Positions 1-8,947 of a stretch of DNA of 64,000 nt are shown here, piece by piece (within the stretch, counting starts at the first letter, position 1; each line of letters opens with the position of its first letter). The position numbers and the translations under genes are program-made. Below the pieces are notes generated by a model, which saw only the letters and a list, made by a program, of their open reading frames with translations, had not been told where the DNA came from and ran no database searches. The stretch is from Acinetobacter terrae (GTDB taxonomy: Bacteria > Pseudomonadota > Gammaproteobacteria > Pseudomonadales > Moraxellaceae): positions 115,979 through 179,978 of the forward strand of contig NZ_JABERI010000012.1 of assembly GCF_013004375.1 (NCBI RefSeq), read 5' to 3'.

Positions 1-259
1 ACAATATAAATTAGAACACGCAGAAATCTTGACTATATTATTTGATATTGATGGTCAAATGGCTCAGGAACTAAATGATGGCATTAGGGATTTAACAAGA
101 ACTTTTAGAATTAGATACCAAGATATATATGGCAAGCAATACGATAGTTATATTGCTTGTGATGTAATTACCAGCATTGATGACGAAACAGGGCAAGTTT
201 ATTTACAACCAAACCTAAAAATACTTAGTGACAGCCAAGCTTTAAACCATACAGTTTAA
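1..259 (+). CDS. 3' end of an unknown protein (partial)
   Basis: The reading frame is open from base 2 to a TAA at 257-259 with no stop, so this is the C-terminal part of a gene that begins before the window. A TTG at 29 could be taken as a start, but the open frame upstream makes truncation by the window edge more likely. The visible 85 or so residues are polar, with no membrane segment and no motif I recognise. They contain the stretches FRIRYQDIYGKQYDSYIACD and VYLQPNLKIL, which read like beta strands. No function is proposed. Confidence 0.55.
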   Translation, partial: QYKLEHAEILTILFDIDGQMAQELNDGIRDLTRTFRIRYQDIYGKQYDSYIACDVITSIDDETGQVYLQPNLKILSDSQALNHTV

Positions 260-278
260 AAAAGAGAAGAATGAGTAG

Positions 279-902
279 CTAATAATCTAAAGCTAAAAAA
301 TCGGATAACTCCCCAATATCATCCGTCTGCAACTGCTCACGCATTTTTAAAAACTGCTTTTCATCCAAATCATAGATTTTAAGCGAAAGTAGTTTTTGGA
401 TATCTTTTTCAGGGAAGCGATATTTAATAATTTTTGCCGGTACACCACCCACAACTGCATAAGGCGGTACGTCTTTAGTGACTACTGCACCTGTAGCAAC
501 TACCGCACCTTCACCAAGCGTTACACCTTGCATAATCATGGCACGTGAGCCAATCCAGCAACCATCGCCAATGACTGTGTCTCCAGCAGGCACAAAACTG
601 CGTGTATCGAACGGAAACGCTGAAATCCAGTCAGTACGGTGCAATTGGTTGCCACCCATCATAATTACGCATTCTGCGCCAAAACAGACGAAATTGCCGA
701 TATGCAATTGGTCAATCGGTTTTTCTACGGTCGCAGGTTTGTCATGTAAGTAACGGACTACACAGCGCTCAAAACCTTGATCCCAGTATGCTGAATAGTA
801 AGAGTAATTTCCCTTGATATGAATGTTCGGATTTTTCACCGTTTTAGAAATGAATTCGAATTCACACCAGTGTTTGACAGGGGAATTGATCAGATTATCC
901 AT
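279..902 (-). CDS. CatB-like xenobiotic acetyltransferase (left-handed beta-helix)
   Basis: This 207-residue protein has the layout of type B chloramphenicol/xenobiotic acetyltransferases, cytoplasmic trimers that move acetyl from acetyl-CoA to a hydroxyl. Hexapeptide repeats appear at about residues 65-85 and 105-155 (IGDGCWIGSRAMIMQGVTLG, then GAVVATGAVVTKDVPPYAVV). The expected catalytic histidine lies in HRTDWISAFPF at about residue 88. The N-terminal GNYSYYSAYW and the C-terminal helical tail also fit the family. It is a single gene with no integron, IS or attC nearby, so it looks intrinsic to the chromosome. Whether it acetylates chloramphenicol or another small molecule cannot be read from the sequence. 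Confidence 0.85.
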   Translation of the reverse strand: MDNLINSPVKHWCEFEFISKTVKNPNIHIKGNYSYYSAYWDQGFERCVVRYLHDKPATVEKPIDQLHIGNFVCFGAECVIMMGGNQLHRTDWISAFPFDTRSFVPAGDTVIGDGCWIGSRAMIMQGVTLGEGAVVATGAVVTKDVPPYAVVGGVPAKIIKYRFPEKDIQKLLSLKIYDLDEKQFLKMREQLQTDDIGELSDFLALDY

Positions 903-970
903 AGAGAAATGTGTGGCGTAGGAGGTTGAGGGATTATAGCTTATGAAAGCCTTTCATTGTTAAGAGTAAA

Positions 971-1178
971 AGTCCCCCTTTGAAAAAGGGGGATTTAGGG
1001 GGATTCTGAAAATCATCTCCCTTAAAAAGGAGAGGGAATATTCCGGGAAAGTTTTAAGTTAATGCACAATGTTTAATGTGTAATGAAAGTTCCTTCTCCC
1101 TTTGGGAGAAGGTTAGGATGAGGGGGATTTAAAAAGTAACCTCTCCCTGACCCTCTCCTGGAAGGAGATGGAAAAGTA
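971..1178. repeat. Cluster of pyrimidine/purine palindromic repeats
   Basis: The 903-1231 gap between the acetyltransferase gene and greA is filled by several REP-like units. One at 973-1006 has a CCCCCTTT arm followed by two GGGGGATT arms. One at 1015-1038 is CTCCCTTAAAAAGGAGAGGG. One at 1092-1127 has CTTCTCCC, then GGGAGAAGG, then TTAGGATGAGGGGG. A degenerate unit lies at 1141-1175. Related units occur at 40427-40519 and 48958-49055. No coding sequence is seen here. Confidence 0.75.
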
Positions 1179-1185
1179 GGCAATA

Positions 1186-1210
1186 AAAAACCCCTCAATA
1201 GAGGGGCTTT
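1186..1210 (-). terminator. Intrinsic terminator of greA
   Basis: Read on the minus strand, GCCCCTC-TATT-GAGGGG forms an uninterrupted GC stem followed by TTTTTT, about 20 bases after the greA stop. Confidence 0.85.
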
Positions 1211-1231
1211 AAAAGTATTCAATCTTTAAAA

Positions 1232-1708
1232 TTAAAGATATTCAACCTTTACAATTTCGTATTCCACTTCGCCTTGAGGTGTTACGATTTTCACTTCGTC
1301 GCCTTCGCTTTTACCCAAAAGACCACGAGCGATAGGAGAGTTCACAGAGATCTTGTTGATCTTAAAGTCTGCTTCATCATCGCCTACAATTTGATAGGTC
1401 TTTTGTTCTTCAGTGTCCAGGTTTTCAATCGTTACTGTTACACCAAAAACGACACGACCGTTTTGTTCAAGTGTTTTAACATCAATCACTTGCATTGCAC
1501 CGAGTCTACCCTCGATGTCTTGGATACGGCCTTCACAGAAACCTTGTTGCTCGCGAGCAGCATGGTATTCCGCGTTTTCTTTTAAATCCCCATGTTCACG
1601 CGCTTCAGCAATTGCCGCAATAATACGTGGACGATCAATACTTTTTAACTGATGTAATTCTTTCTCTAGGGCGATTTTGCCTTCGGGAGTCATAGGATAA
1701 CGTTTCAT
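1232..1708 (-). CDS. greA: Transcription elongation factor GreA
   Basis: GreA rescues backtracked RNA polymerase by inserting its coiled coil into the secondary channel and stimulating transcript cleavage. The length, 158 residues, equals that of the E. coli protein. The N-terminal coiled coil carries the tip acidic motif [16 protein letters not shown] at about residues 40-55, which holds the Asp and Glu that help coordinate the catalytic metal. The C-terminal FKBP-like domain ends in [11 protein letters not shown]. It lies downstream of carB on the same strand, the order reported for the Pseudomonas aeruginosa carA-orf-carB-greA operon. Here a strong terminator separates it from carB, so greA probably has its own promoter or depends on read-through. 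Confidence 0.97.
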   Translation of the reverse strand: MKRYPMTPEGKIALEKELHQLKSIDRPRIIAAIAEAREHGDLKENAEYHAAREQQGFCEGRIQDIEGRLGAMQVIDVKTLEQNGRVVFGVTVTIENLDTEEQKTYQIVGDDEADFKINKISVNSPIARGLLGKSEGDEVKIVTPQGEVEYEIVKVEYL

Positions 1709-1751
1709 TGTTGTCCCTCTAAGTGAGTATAAAAATTAAGGGTTTATAAAT

Positions 1752-1784
1752 AAAAAAAATCCCGTCACCAATAAGATGACGGGA
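1752..1784 (-). terminator. Terminator between carB and greA
   Basis: On the minus strand the stem TCCCGTCA / TGACGGGA with a 9-base loop is followed by TTTTTTTT. It lies 16 bases after the carB stop and 44 bases before the greA start, so most carAB transcription should end here. Confidence 0.88.
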
Positions 1785-1799
1785 CTTATCGGTAATTTA

Positions 1800-4700
1800 T
1801 TAACCTACTGTTAAATCTTGCAAGCGGTATACATCCATTGGCAATTTAATTGCTAAGGCTTGGCATACAGCATCAGCACCATTCAAGGTTGTGGTGTAAT
1901 ACACTTTACCTTGAAGCGCAGAGCGACGGATTGAGAACGAATCCTGCTGAGCTTGTTTACCTTCAGATGTATTGATAATGAGGTGAATCTCGCCATTTTT
2001 CAAGCGATCTACGATATGAGGGCGACCTTCGGTTACCTTATTCACACGTTCACATGCAATACCCGCTTCAGTAATCACTTTATGCGTACCACTTGTTGCT
2101 ACCAGTTTGAAACCGTAATCAACAAGTTGTTGCGCAATGCGTGCAACATGCGGTTTATCTGACTCACGTACAGACAAGAATGCGTGTTTCACTTCACCTT
2201 CGGTTGGTTTACCTGGCAAGCGATCATTCGAGCCTAACACAGCTTTATAGAATGCTTCACCAAAAGTTGTACCCACACCCATCACTTCACCCGTAGATTT
2301 CATCTCAGGTCCAAGAATTGGGTCAACGCCAGGGAATTTCGCAAATGGGAACACAGCTTCTTTAACAGCGAAGTGAGTCGGGATAATTTCTTTAGTAAAT
2401 CCTTGAGATACCAAAGACTGACCCGCCATACAACGTGCAGCCACTTTCGCCAAAGACTCACCGATACATTTTGAAACGAAAGGCACGGTACGTGATGCAC
2501 GTGGATTCACTTCCAGAATGTAAACGTCGTTGCCTTTAACCGCAAACTGTACGTTCATCAAACCAATTACGCCAAGCTCTTTCGCCATGGCAACAGTTTG
2601 ACGACGCATTTCGTCCTGAATCTCTTGAGATAGAGAGTAAGGAGGAATTGAACATGCTGAGTCACCAGAGTGAATACCGGCTTGTTCAATGTGCTGCATG
2701 ATACCGCCAATCACCACATCTTTACCGTCAGATACACAGTCAACATCGACTTCGGTTGCATCATCAAGGAAGTGGTCAAGCAATACAGGCGCTTCGTTAG
2801 AGGCTTGAACTGCATCACGTAAGTAGCGTTTCAATTCGTCGTCGTTATAGACGATTTCCATCGCACGACCACCAAGCACGTATGAAGGACGAACCACAAG
2901 CGGGTAGCCCACTTTAGATGCTTCAGCCATACCTTCTTCAGCAGATTTTACAATGCTGTTGCTTGGTTGGCGAAGTTGCAGGCGTTGAATCATTTGCTGG
3001 AAACGTTCACGGTCTTCTGCACGGTCAATCGCATCTGGAGATGTACCGATAATTGGTGCACCGGCTTCTTCTAAAGCGCGAGCCAATTTAAGTGGAGTCT
3101 GACCACCGTATTGCACGATAATGCCTTTAGGCTTCTCGATACGCACGATTTCAAGTACATCTTCAAGTGTAATTGGTTCGAAGTACAAACGATCTGATGT
3201 GTCGTAATCCGTAGAAACCGTTTCAGGGTTACAGTTCACCATAATGGTTTCATAACCGTCTTCACGCATAGCAAGTGCCGCGTGTACACAGCAGTAATCG
3301 AACTCGATCCCTTGACCAATACGGTTTGGACCGCCACCAATCACCATGATCTTATCGCGATTCGATGGACTCGCTTCACATTCTTCATCGTAAGTTGAGT
3401 ACATGTAAGCAGTATCAGATTCGAACTCTGCAGCACAGGTATCTACACGTTTGTAAACAGGGGTCACACCCAAGTTCCAACGGTGTTTACGGAATTGTTT
3501 CTGTGAAATACCCATCAAATCTGCAATGCGAAGATCTGATAAACCTTTGCGTTTGAATGAACGGATATTGTCCGCATTCAAATCACCAAAACCTAAAGTT
3601 TTGATTTGGTTTTCAGTTTTGATGATGTCTTCGATTTGGATCAAGAACCATTTGTCGATGTTGGTCGCAGCAAACACTTCGTCTAAAGTGAAACCATGAC
3701 GGAAAGCATCACCGATGAACCAAATACGTTCTGGACCAGGTACTTTAAGTTCTTGAAGAATTTTCTCGCGTGCGCCATCAGCACCGACTTCGAGTTTTTC
3801 GTCAAAACCACATACGCCCACTTCAAGACCCCGAAGCGCTTTTTGCAAAGATTCTTGGAAGTTACGGCCAATCGCCATTACTTCACCCACAGATTTCATC
3901 TGTGTAGTTAGAATTGCTTCAGCTTGTGGGAATTTCTCGAAGTTAAAACGAGGAATCTTAGTTACCACGTAGTCAATTGCAGGTTCAAATGATGCAGGAG
4001 TTGCACCGCCAGTGATGTCATTTTTCAATTCATCAAGGGTATAACCTACAGCCAATTTCGCTGCAATACGTGCAATTGGGAAACCAGTTGCTTTAGATGC
4101 AAGTGCAGATGAACGTGATACACGCGGGTTCATCTCGATCACAACCATACGACCGTCTTTCGGATTAATACCGAATTGAACGTTCGAACCGCCTGTTTCC
4201 ACACCAATTTCACGTAGAACCGCAATCGATGCATTACGCATGATTTGGTATTCTTTGTCTGTCAATGTTTGTGCAGGGGCAACAGTGATTGAGTCACCTG
4301 TGTGAACACCCATAGGGTCGAAGTTTTCGATCGCACACACGATGATACAGTTGTCGTTTTTGTCACGAACAACTTCCATCTCGTACTCTTTCCAACCAAT
4401 CAATGATTCATCGATTAGCAGTTGGTGAGTTGGTGATAGGTCGAAACCACGTTCACAGATTTCAATGAATTCATCACGGTTGTAAGCAATACCACCGCCT
4501 GAACCACCCATGGTGAATGATGGACGAATAATAGAAGGGAAGCCGAGTTTTGCCTGAATCTCAAATGCTTCTTCCATGGTGCTTGCAACAGCAGCACGTG
4601 GACATTCAAGACCAATACGACGCATTGCGTCATCAAACAGTTTACGGTCTTCAGCCATTTCAATGGCATCTTTACTCGCACCGATCAATTCAACATTGAA

Positions 4701-5030
4701 TTTTTCTAAAATGCCGTGTTCATCAAGTGCAAGCGCACAGTTCAACGCTGTTTGACCACCCATAGTCGGCAGGACAGCATCTGGACGCTCTTTCTCGATG
4801 ATTTGTGCAACAGTCTGCCAAGTAATCGGTTCGATATACGTTGCATCAGCCATTGACGGGTCGGTCATAATGGTCGCTGGGTTAGAGTTCACCAAAATAA
4901 CACGGTAGCCTTCTTCACGAAGGGCTTTACATGCTTGCGCACCTGAGTAGTCAAACTCACATGCTTGACCGATCACAATCGGACCCGCACCAATAATTAA
5001 GATGCTTTTAATGTCTGTACGTTTAGCCAT
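1800..5030 (-). CDS. carB: Carbamoyl-phosphate synthase large subunit
   Basis: CarB makes carbamoyl phosphate from ammonia (delivered by CarA), bicarbonate and two ATP, feeding pyrimidine and arginine synthesis. At 1076 residues it is full length. It begins with the carboxyphosphate ATP-grasp half ([20 protein letters not shown] near residue 15, the ATP loop [13 protein letters not shown] near 172). A second homologous half starts near residue 555 ([33 protein letters not shown]), and the C-terminal methylglyoxal-synthase-like regulatory domain begins near residue 935, where UMP or ornithine binds in homologues. It starts 14 bases after the carA stop, preceded by GGAAGCGATC, so the two subunits are co-transcribed. 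Confidence 0.98.
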   Translation of the reverse strand: MAKRTDIKSILIIGAGPIVIGQACEFDYSGAQACKALREEGYRVILVNSNPATIMTDPSMADATYIEPITWQTVAQIIEKERPDAVLPTMGGQTALNCALALDEHGILEKFNVELIGASKDAIEMAEDRKLFDDAMRRIGLECPRAAVASTMEEAFEIQAKLGFPSIIRPSFTMGGSGGGIAYNRDEFIEICERGFDLSPTHQLLIDESLIGWKEYEMEVVRDKNDNCIIVCAIENFDPMGVHTGDSITVAPAQTLTDKEYQIMRNASIAVLREIGVETGGSNVQFGINPKDGRMVVIEMNPRVSRSSALASKATGFPIARIAAKLAVGYTLDELKNDITGGATPASFEPAIDYVVTKIPRFNFEKFPQAEAILTTQMKSVGEVMAIGRNFQESLQKALRGLEVGVCGFDEKLEVGADGAREKILQELKVPGPERIWFIGDAFRHGFTLDEVFAATNIDKWFLIQIEDIIKTENQIKTLGFGDLNADNIRSFKRKGLSDLRIADLMGISQKQFRKHRWNLGVTPVYKRVDTCAAEFESDTAYMYSTYDEECEASPSNRDKIMVIGGGPNRIGQGIEFDYCCVHAALAMREDGYETIMVNCNPETVSTDYDTSDRLYFEPITLEDVLEIVRIEKPKGIIVQYGGQTPLKLARALEEAGAPIIGTSPDAIDRAEDRERFQQMIQRLQLRQPSNSIVKSAEEGMAEASKVGYPLVVRPSYVLGGRAMEIVYNDDELKRYLRDAVQASNEAPVLLDHFLDDATEVDVDCVSDGKDVVIGGIMQHIEQAGIHSGDSACSIPPYSLSQEIQDEMRRQTVAMAKELGVIGLMNVQFAVKGNDVYILEVNPRASRTVPFVSKCIGESLAKVAARCMAGQSLVSQGFTKEIIPTHFAVKEAVFPFAKFPGVDPILGPEMKSTGEVMGVGTTFGEAFYKAVLGSNDRLPGKPTEGEVKHAFLSVRESDKPHVARIAQQLVDYGFKLVATSGTHKVITEAGIACERVNKVTEGRPHIVDRLKNGEIHLIINTSEGKQAQQDSFSIRRSALQGKVYYTTTLNGADAVCQALAIKLPMDVYRLQDLTVG

Positions 5031-5044
5031 GATCGCTTCCTTAA

Positions 5045-6184
5045 TTACTTCTTAGATGCTTCGATAAGTTCGATGAAATGATCGAACAAAGGGGCACAGT
5101 CATGTGGACCAGGACTCGCTTCAGGATGACCCTGGAAGCTGAACGCTGGTTTATCCGTGCGATGCATACCCTGAAGGGTTTGGTCGAACAATGAGATGTG
5201 CGTCGCTTTCAGGTTTGCAGGTAAGGTATCAATTTCCACTGCAAAGCCATGATTCTGAGAAGTAATCATCACTGTACCATCTTCAATATTTTGTACAGGA
5301 TGGTTTGCACCGTGGTGACCGTGAGGCATTTTCACAGTTTTAGCGCCAGAAGCAAGCGCGAGGATTTGGTGACCTAAACAGATACCAAATACAGGTAAGT
5401 TTGTTGTTTCAACAATGGTTTTTACAGCTTCAATTGCATAATCACATGCAGCTGGATCGCCAGGACCGTTCGACAGGAACACACCGTCCGGATTTAATGC
5501 GAGAACTTTTTCTGCAGGCGTTTGAGCTGGAACTACAGTTAGTTTGCATCCGCGATCAGTCAGCATACGTAAGATGTTGGTTTTGACACCGTAATCATAT
5601 GCCACAACATGGAATTTAAGTTCAGGTTGAGAGAAGCCTTGACCAAGTGTCCATGAACCTTCGGTCCATTCAAAACCTTCTGGGTCGCAACATTCTTTCG
5701 CAAGGTCTAAACCGTTCAGACCGCCAAAGGCACGTGCTTTTTCTAAAGCCTCTTCTTCTGTAATGTTGTCACCCGCTAGGATGCAACCATTTTGCGCACC
5801 TTTCGCACGTAAAATTCGTGTCAATTTACGGGTGTCAATATCGGCAATCGCAACAACATTGTGTTGTTGAAGGTATTCACCCAAAGATTGATTCGCACGG
5901 AAATTGCTATGCAATAAAGGAAGGTCACGGATAATTAAACCGTTTGCCCATACTTTATGAATTCGACCTGACTCAGCGTCTTCATCATTACAACCTGTAT
6001 TACCAATATGCGGGTAAGTCAAAGTCACAAGTTGTTGTGCATAACTCGGGTCAGTCAAAATTTCTTGATAGCCAGTCATTGCTGTATTAAAAACGACTTC
6101 ACCAGTCGTACTACCCGATGCACCGATAGACGTACCTTTAAAGATCGTTCCATCTGCGAGGGCTAAAATGGCGGGAGTGCTCAA
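5045..6184 (-). CDS. carA: Carbamoyl-phosphate synthase small subunit (glutamine amidotransferase)
   Basis: CarA hydrolyses glutamine and channels ammonia to CarB. The 379-residue product has the N-terminal CPSase domain (about 1-150) and a class I glutamine amidotransferase domain with the nucleophile elbow GICLGHQ near residue 268 and the His/Glu motif [11 protein letters not shown] near residue 352. The start is a TTG (6184-6182), supported by AGGAG eight bases upstream and by homology of the [14 protein letters not shown] terminus. I see no in-frame ATG close upstream. A promoter and a roughly 100-base structured leader precede it, so expression is probably set partly by attenuation. Confidence 0.97.
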   Translation of the reverse strand: MSTPAILALADGTIFKGTSIGASGSTTGEVVFNTAMTGYQEILTDPSYAQQLVTLTYPHIGNTGCNDEDAESGRIHKVWANGLIIRDLPLLHSNFRANQSLGEYLQQHNVVAIADIDTRKLTRILRAKGAQNGCILAGDNITEEEALEKARAFGGLNGLDLAKECCDPEGFEWTEGSWTLGQGFSQPELKFHVVAYDYGVKTNILRMLTDRGCKLTVVPAQTPAEKVLALNPDGVFLSNGPGDPAACDYAIEAVKTIVETTNLPVFGICLGHQILALASGAKTVKMPHGHHGANHPVQNIEDGTVMITSQNHGFAVEIDTLPANLKATHISLFDQTLQGMHRTDKPAFSFQGHPEASPGPHDCAPLFDHFIELIEASKK

Positions 6185-6210
6185 ACCAAAGCTCCTGAAA
6201 TTTAGGCTGT

Positions 6211-6278
6211 AAAAAAGCGAGAAGACGAAAAAAAAGGAAGGCTATTTTTTTAACCAACCCTCCTATGTCTGCTCGCTT
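6211..6278 (-). promoter_or_regulatory. carAB leader: nested hairpins resembling an attenuator
   Basis: In the RNA read toward carA, AAGCGAGCAGAC (6278-6267) can pair with GUCUUCUCGCUU (6226-6215) at 11 of 12 positions, followed by four more U. Inside this lies a second stem, GGAGGG (6263-6258) with CCUUCC (6241-6236), with one G-U pair, followed directly by eight U. The U-tract hairpin lies between the carA promoter and the start codon, where it can only affect carAB. No leader peptide or known riboswitch core was recognised, so the effector is unknown. Pyrimidines or arginine are the obvious candidates from the pathway. Confidence 0.65.
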
Positions 6279-6292
6279 GAACTTAACACGGC

Positions 6293-6321
6293 ATTATACG
6301 CAGTCGACCTGTTGAAGTCCA
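6293..6321 (-). promoter_or_regulatory. Sigma-70 promoter of carAB
   Basis: On the minus strand a perfect TATAAT (6298-6293) lies 17 bases after TGGACT (6321-6316, 4 of 6 to consensus). Transcription would start near 6286, giving a leader of about 100 bases. The remainder of the 6185-6494 gap shows no gene. Confidence 0.7.
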
Positions 6322-6494
6322 TGCTATTTATTCCGAATATGTAAGATAAATACCTTGTGTTTTGAACGGAAGTCTGTTTTTGAGACAGTGTATGTAAAAT
6401 GTAAGCAAATGATAATTGTCAGACAAATCAAAACTTAAATTTTATCGAATCGACTAGTCTGTATCTCTCATGTAATAACTCTAGGAACAAGGCC

Positions 6495-6968
6495 ATGACT
6501 ACAGAACAAAAACAAGTTAAAGCTAAACCTGCCTTAAAAGAGGTGGTCGCTGAGGGTGCTGAAAAGTTGGAACAAGCGTCTAAAGAGGCACAGCAAAAAG
6601 TAACAGAAGCGGTTCATGAATCGGCTGAAACTGTTAAGGCTGAAGCGAAAGAACTACAGGAAAATGTACACGATCAAGTGCAAAATCTGAAACAGGATAT
6701 TCTTCAGCGCATTGACACCATTAAGAAACAACTGAATTTTTCACAAAAAGATTTAGCTGAATTAAAGGAGTTTGTGAAATCTGAATTCAATGCTGTGATT
6801 GATGATTTATCAAAACTGGGTAAAGAGTTGAAAGACGATGTCAGTCAAATTTCTGTTAAGCATAAAGATCATTTAACTGAAACCTTCAAGCGTTCAAAAG
6901 AACATACTTTAGATGTCTGGAAAAAAGTGTCAGAGAAAGCTGAGGAAAAACCACCTGTAAAAAGCTGA
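6495..6968 (+). CDS. Charged coiled-coil protein of unknown function
   Basis: This 157-residue protein is almost entirely Lys, Glu, Ala and Gln, with heptad-like spacing through residues 10-150 (for example EKLEQASKEAQQKVTEAV). It looks like a long amphipathic helix, in the manner of apolipoprotein-like or LEA-like stress proteins. There is no signal peptide, no membrane segment and no cysteine. The start follows AGGAACAAGG at a normal distance, and a terminator follows the gene, so it is probably monocistronic. I do not recognise a named family. Abundant helical proteins of this type are often envelope- or nucleoid-associated, but that is only an inference. Confidence 0.75.
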   Translation: MTTEQKQVKAKPALKEVVAEGAEKLEQASKEAQQKVTEAVHESAETVKAEAKELQENVHDQVQNLKQDILQRIDTIKKQLNFSQKDLAELKEFVKSEFNAVIDDLSKLGKELKDDVSQISVKHKDHLTETFKRSKEHTLDVWKKVSEKAEEKPPVKS

Positions 6969-7049
6969 TTTATATTTCAGGCATAAATGCCAGATTAGGG
7001 GGCAGGAAATATGCAATATTTCCTCAATCTAAGGATTGAGAGCATAAAA

Positions 7050-7077
7050 AAGTGAGGTCGTATGCCTCACTTTTTTA
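7050..7077. terminator. Bidirectional terminator between convergent genes
   Basis: AGTGAGG-TCGTATG-CCTCACT is flanked by A and T runs and lies between the coiled-coil gene and the minus-strand DOMON-like gene. A second hairpin, CTCAATC-TAAG-GATTGAG, lies just upstream at 7023-7040. Confidence 0.8.
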
Positions 7078-7101
7078 TTTGTCGAATATCAGTGCTACGT
7101 T

Positions 7102-7641
7102 TTAGAACTGATGTAGCCAATCACGTTTATTGTGAAAGTCTGCATGAGGACTGCTGTGTTGCATCGCGTAGTGTTGATCACCTTGTGATGTTTTAAGTAC
7201 AGCACTTAAACCCAAGAACATATTCGACCATTGTAATTTGTGCTTTAACATAAACTCGGTCAAATCCAGGCTCACATTCAAACCGTAATGTGTGCGTTTT
7301 AATTGATTGAGTTCAATGTCATTTGCAGCTTGTGGAGGCATATCTTCAGGATAACGATATTCCTCAAATTGATAGGCCTGCCAAGCTTGTGAAGGGGAGA
7401 GGTTGATTTCTCGATAAAAATCTTCACCGTGAACGCCAATAAAAATTTCATAACAGGTATTTTCCCATAAGAAATCTTGACGTGGATTACCTTGCACCAA
7501 GTCAGGCCATTGCATGAATTGATTTGGATCACGTAACCAATAGCCCACATTTATACTATATGAGCCTTGTTGTTCAATCGCGCCAACTAAAGAGATAGAT
7601 TGAAAGCGACGATCAAAAGCGTTAAGTTCGTAACTGGCCAT
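7102..7641 (-). CDS. DOMON-like domain protein
   Basis: The 179-residue protein resembles the DOMON-like, type 9 carbohydrate-binding-module fold found as a stand-alone protein in Acinetobacter and related bacteria. Visible features are the predicted strand-rich core around NVGYWLRDPNQFMQWPDL, FLWENTCYEIFIGV and FYREINLSPSQAWQAYQFEE, in which Trp, Glu and Tyr form the usual ligand-facing pattern. No signal peptide is seen, so it appears cytoplasmic, which is odd for a sugar-binding fold. It begins 5 bases after the yhbY stop and is probably co-transcribed with it. The ligand is unknown. Confidence 0.7.
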   Translation of the reverse strand: MASYELNAFDRRFQSISLVGAIEQQGSYSINVGYWLRDPNQFMQWPDLVQGNPRQDFLWENTCYEIFIGVHGEDFYREINLSPSQAWQAYQFEEYRYPEDMPPQAANDIELNQLKRTHYGLNVSLDLTEFMLKHKLQWSNMFLGLSAVLKTSQGDQHYAMQHSSPHADFHNKRDWLHQF

Positions 7642-7646
7642 ACAGC

Positions 7647-7970
7647 TTAGTTAGACAAATGTGCGTGGCGTACAAGATTCGAAAGTTTTGGATTTTGTTT
7701 TGCCGCTTTTTTATAAAGCAATACAATTTTACCAATCGTTTGTACAATTTCAGCGCCAGTTACTTGAGCAATTTCGTTAATTGCAGCAACACGTGCTTCG
7801 CGATCTTCACCGGCAATTTTAACTTTAATCAGTTCATGATCATTTAAAGCACGGTTTGTTTCTTCGATGACATTTTCAGTCAAACCTTGACCGCCAAGCA
7901 TAACCACTGGGTTAAGTGCATGTCCGATTTGACGCAAACGCTTGCGTTCCTGAATTGATAAAGCCGCCAT
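7647..7970 (-). CDS. yhbY: Ribosome assembly RNA-binding protein YhbY
   Basis: YhbY is a small CRM-domain (CRS1-YhbY) protein that binds pre-50S ribosomal particles. The 107-residue product has the family signature: an N-terminal LRQIGHALNPVVMLGGQGLT, where the GxxG-type loop is GGQG, followed by the helix VIEETNRALNDHELIKVKI, and a C-terminal TIGKIVLLYKKA strand. It is divergent from rlmE and ftsH, a neighbourhood conserved in gammaproteobacteria, and both sides of this divergent region act on the large ribosomal subunit. Confidence 0.93.
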   Translation of the reverse strand: MAALSIQERKRLRQIGHALNPVVMLGGQGLTENVIEETNRALNDHELIKVKIAGEDREARVAAINEIAQVTGAEIVQTIGKIVLLYKKAAKQNPKLSNLVRHAHLSN

Positions 7971-8165
7971 AAAGATAACCTAATTTTAAAAACGGCTTAG
8001 TATAGCAAATGTCGGGTTTAAACGCTTTATATTCTGTTGAAAAAATCAATTTCGATTATTGAAAAAAACATACCAAAGATCAGATTTAGATACAGATGTA
8101 TACTGCAAGGTCTGTGTTTTTCACGTACAATCATGAATTAGAAGTTTTTTATTATTTAGAGAGTT

Positions 8166-8816
8166 ATGGCGACACGCATTACCAACCAAAAGTTATCAAA
8201 AAGCAGTCGAGATTGGATGCGCGAGCACTTAGACGATCCGTTTGTGAAAAAAGCACAGAAGGAAGGCTATCGTGCGCGTGCTGCTTATAAGCTTCTTGAA
8301 ATGCAAGAAAAATATAAAATTATTAAGCCAGGCATGACCGTGGTCGATCTGGGTGCTGCCCCAGGAAGCTGGTCGCAAATTGCTGGAAAATTGGTCGGCG
8401 ATAAAGGTTTGCTGATTGCTTCAGATATCTTGGAAATGGATGCATTGCCTGATGTCACCTTTTTACAAGGTGACTTTCGAGAAGAAGAAGTTTTCGAAAA
8501 ATTGTTAAATCTTTTAAACGGACGGACCGTAGACGTTGTAATTTCAGATATGGCCCCCAATACATCAGGTAACAAGGCTGTAGATCAACCGCGTCAAATT
8601 TACTTGTGTGAACTTGCTTTAGATTTCGCCACCAAGGTTTTAGGACCTAAAGGGCAGTTTGTAGTCAAGGTTTTCCAAGGAACAGGATTTGATGAATTCC
8701 GTAAACAAGTCGTAGATAGCTTTGATGTATTAAAGACAGCAAAACCTGCTGCTTCACGTGCCCGTTCTAAAGAAGTATTTTTGATCGGACAAGGGCGCAA
8801 GAAGGCTTCTAAATAA
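8166..8816 (+). CDS. rlmE: 23S rRNA 2'-O-methyltransferase (U2552)
   Basis: RlmE (FtsJ/RrmJ) methylates the ribose of U2552 in 23S rRNA within the 50S particle, using S-adenosylmethionine. The 216-residue protein has the SAM-binding motif [13 protein letters not shown] near residue 60 and the K-D-K-E catalytic tetrad in [28 protein letters not shown] and [13 protein letters not shown] lies just before the ATG. ftsH follows after 131 bases, the classic rlmE-ftsH pairing linked to heat-shock control in E. coli. Confidence 0.96.
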   Translation: MATRITNQKLSKSSRDWMREHLDDPFVKKAQKEGYRARAAYKLLEMQEKYKIIKPGMTVVDLGAAPGSWSQIAGKLVGDKGLLIASDILEMDALPDVTFLQGDFREEEVFEKLLNLLNGRTVDVVISDMAPNTSGNKAVDQPRQIYLCELALDFATKVLGPKGQFVVKVFQGTGFDEFRKQVVDSFDVLKTAKPAASRARSKEVFLIGQGRKKASK

Positions 8817-8947
8817 AGTTTACTTGCCAAGACGTTAAAAATTGTGCATTTTGTACATTTTTAAAATATTGCAAAGCTGATCTTCAGCTTAAATTAAGGT
8901 CACCCGTTTTGGGCATGATCAAATTAGATTGATATGGGAATAAAGCT

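Noticed and set aside
279..902. CatB-like gene as an acquired resistance gene
   Set aside because: No integron, IS or transfer signature nearby. Related genes are chromosomal in many species, and the substrate is unknown.
2300..4681. Several open frames opposite or overlapping carB
   Set aside because: They sit in other frames of a full-length, well-matched carB and have shadow composition with no family features.
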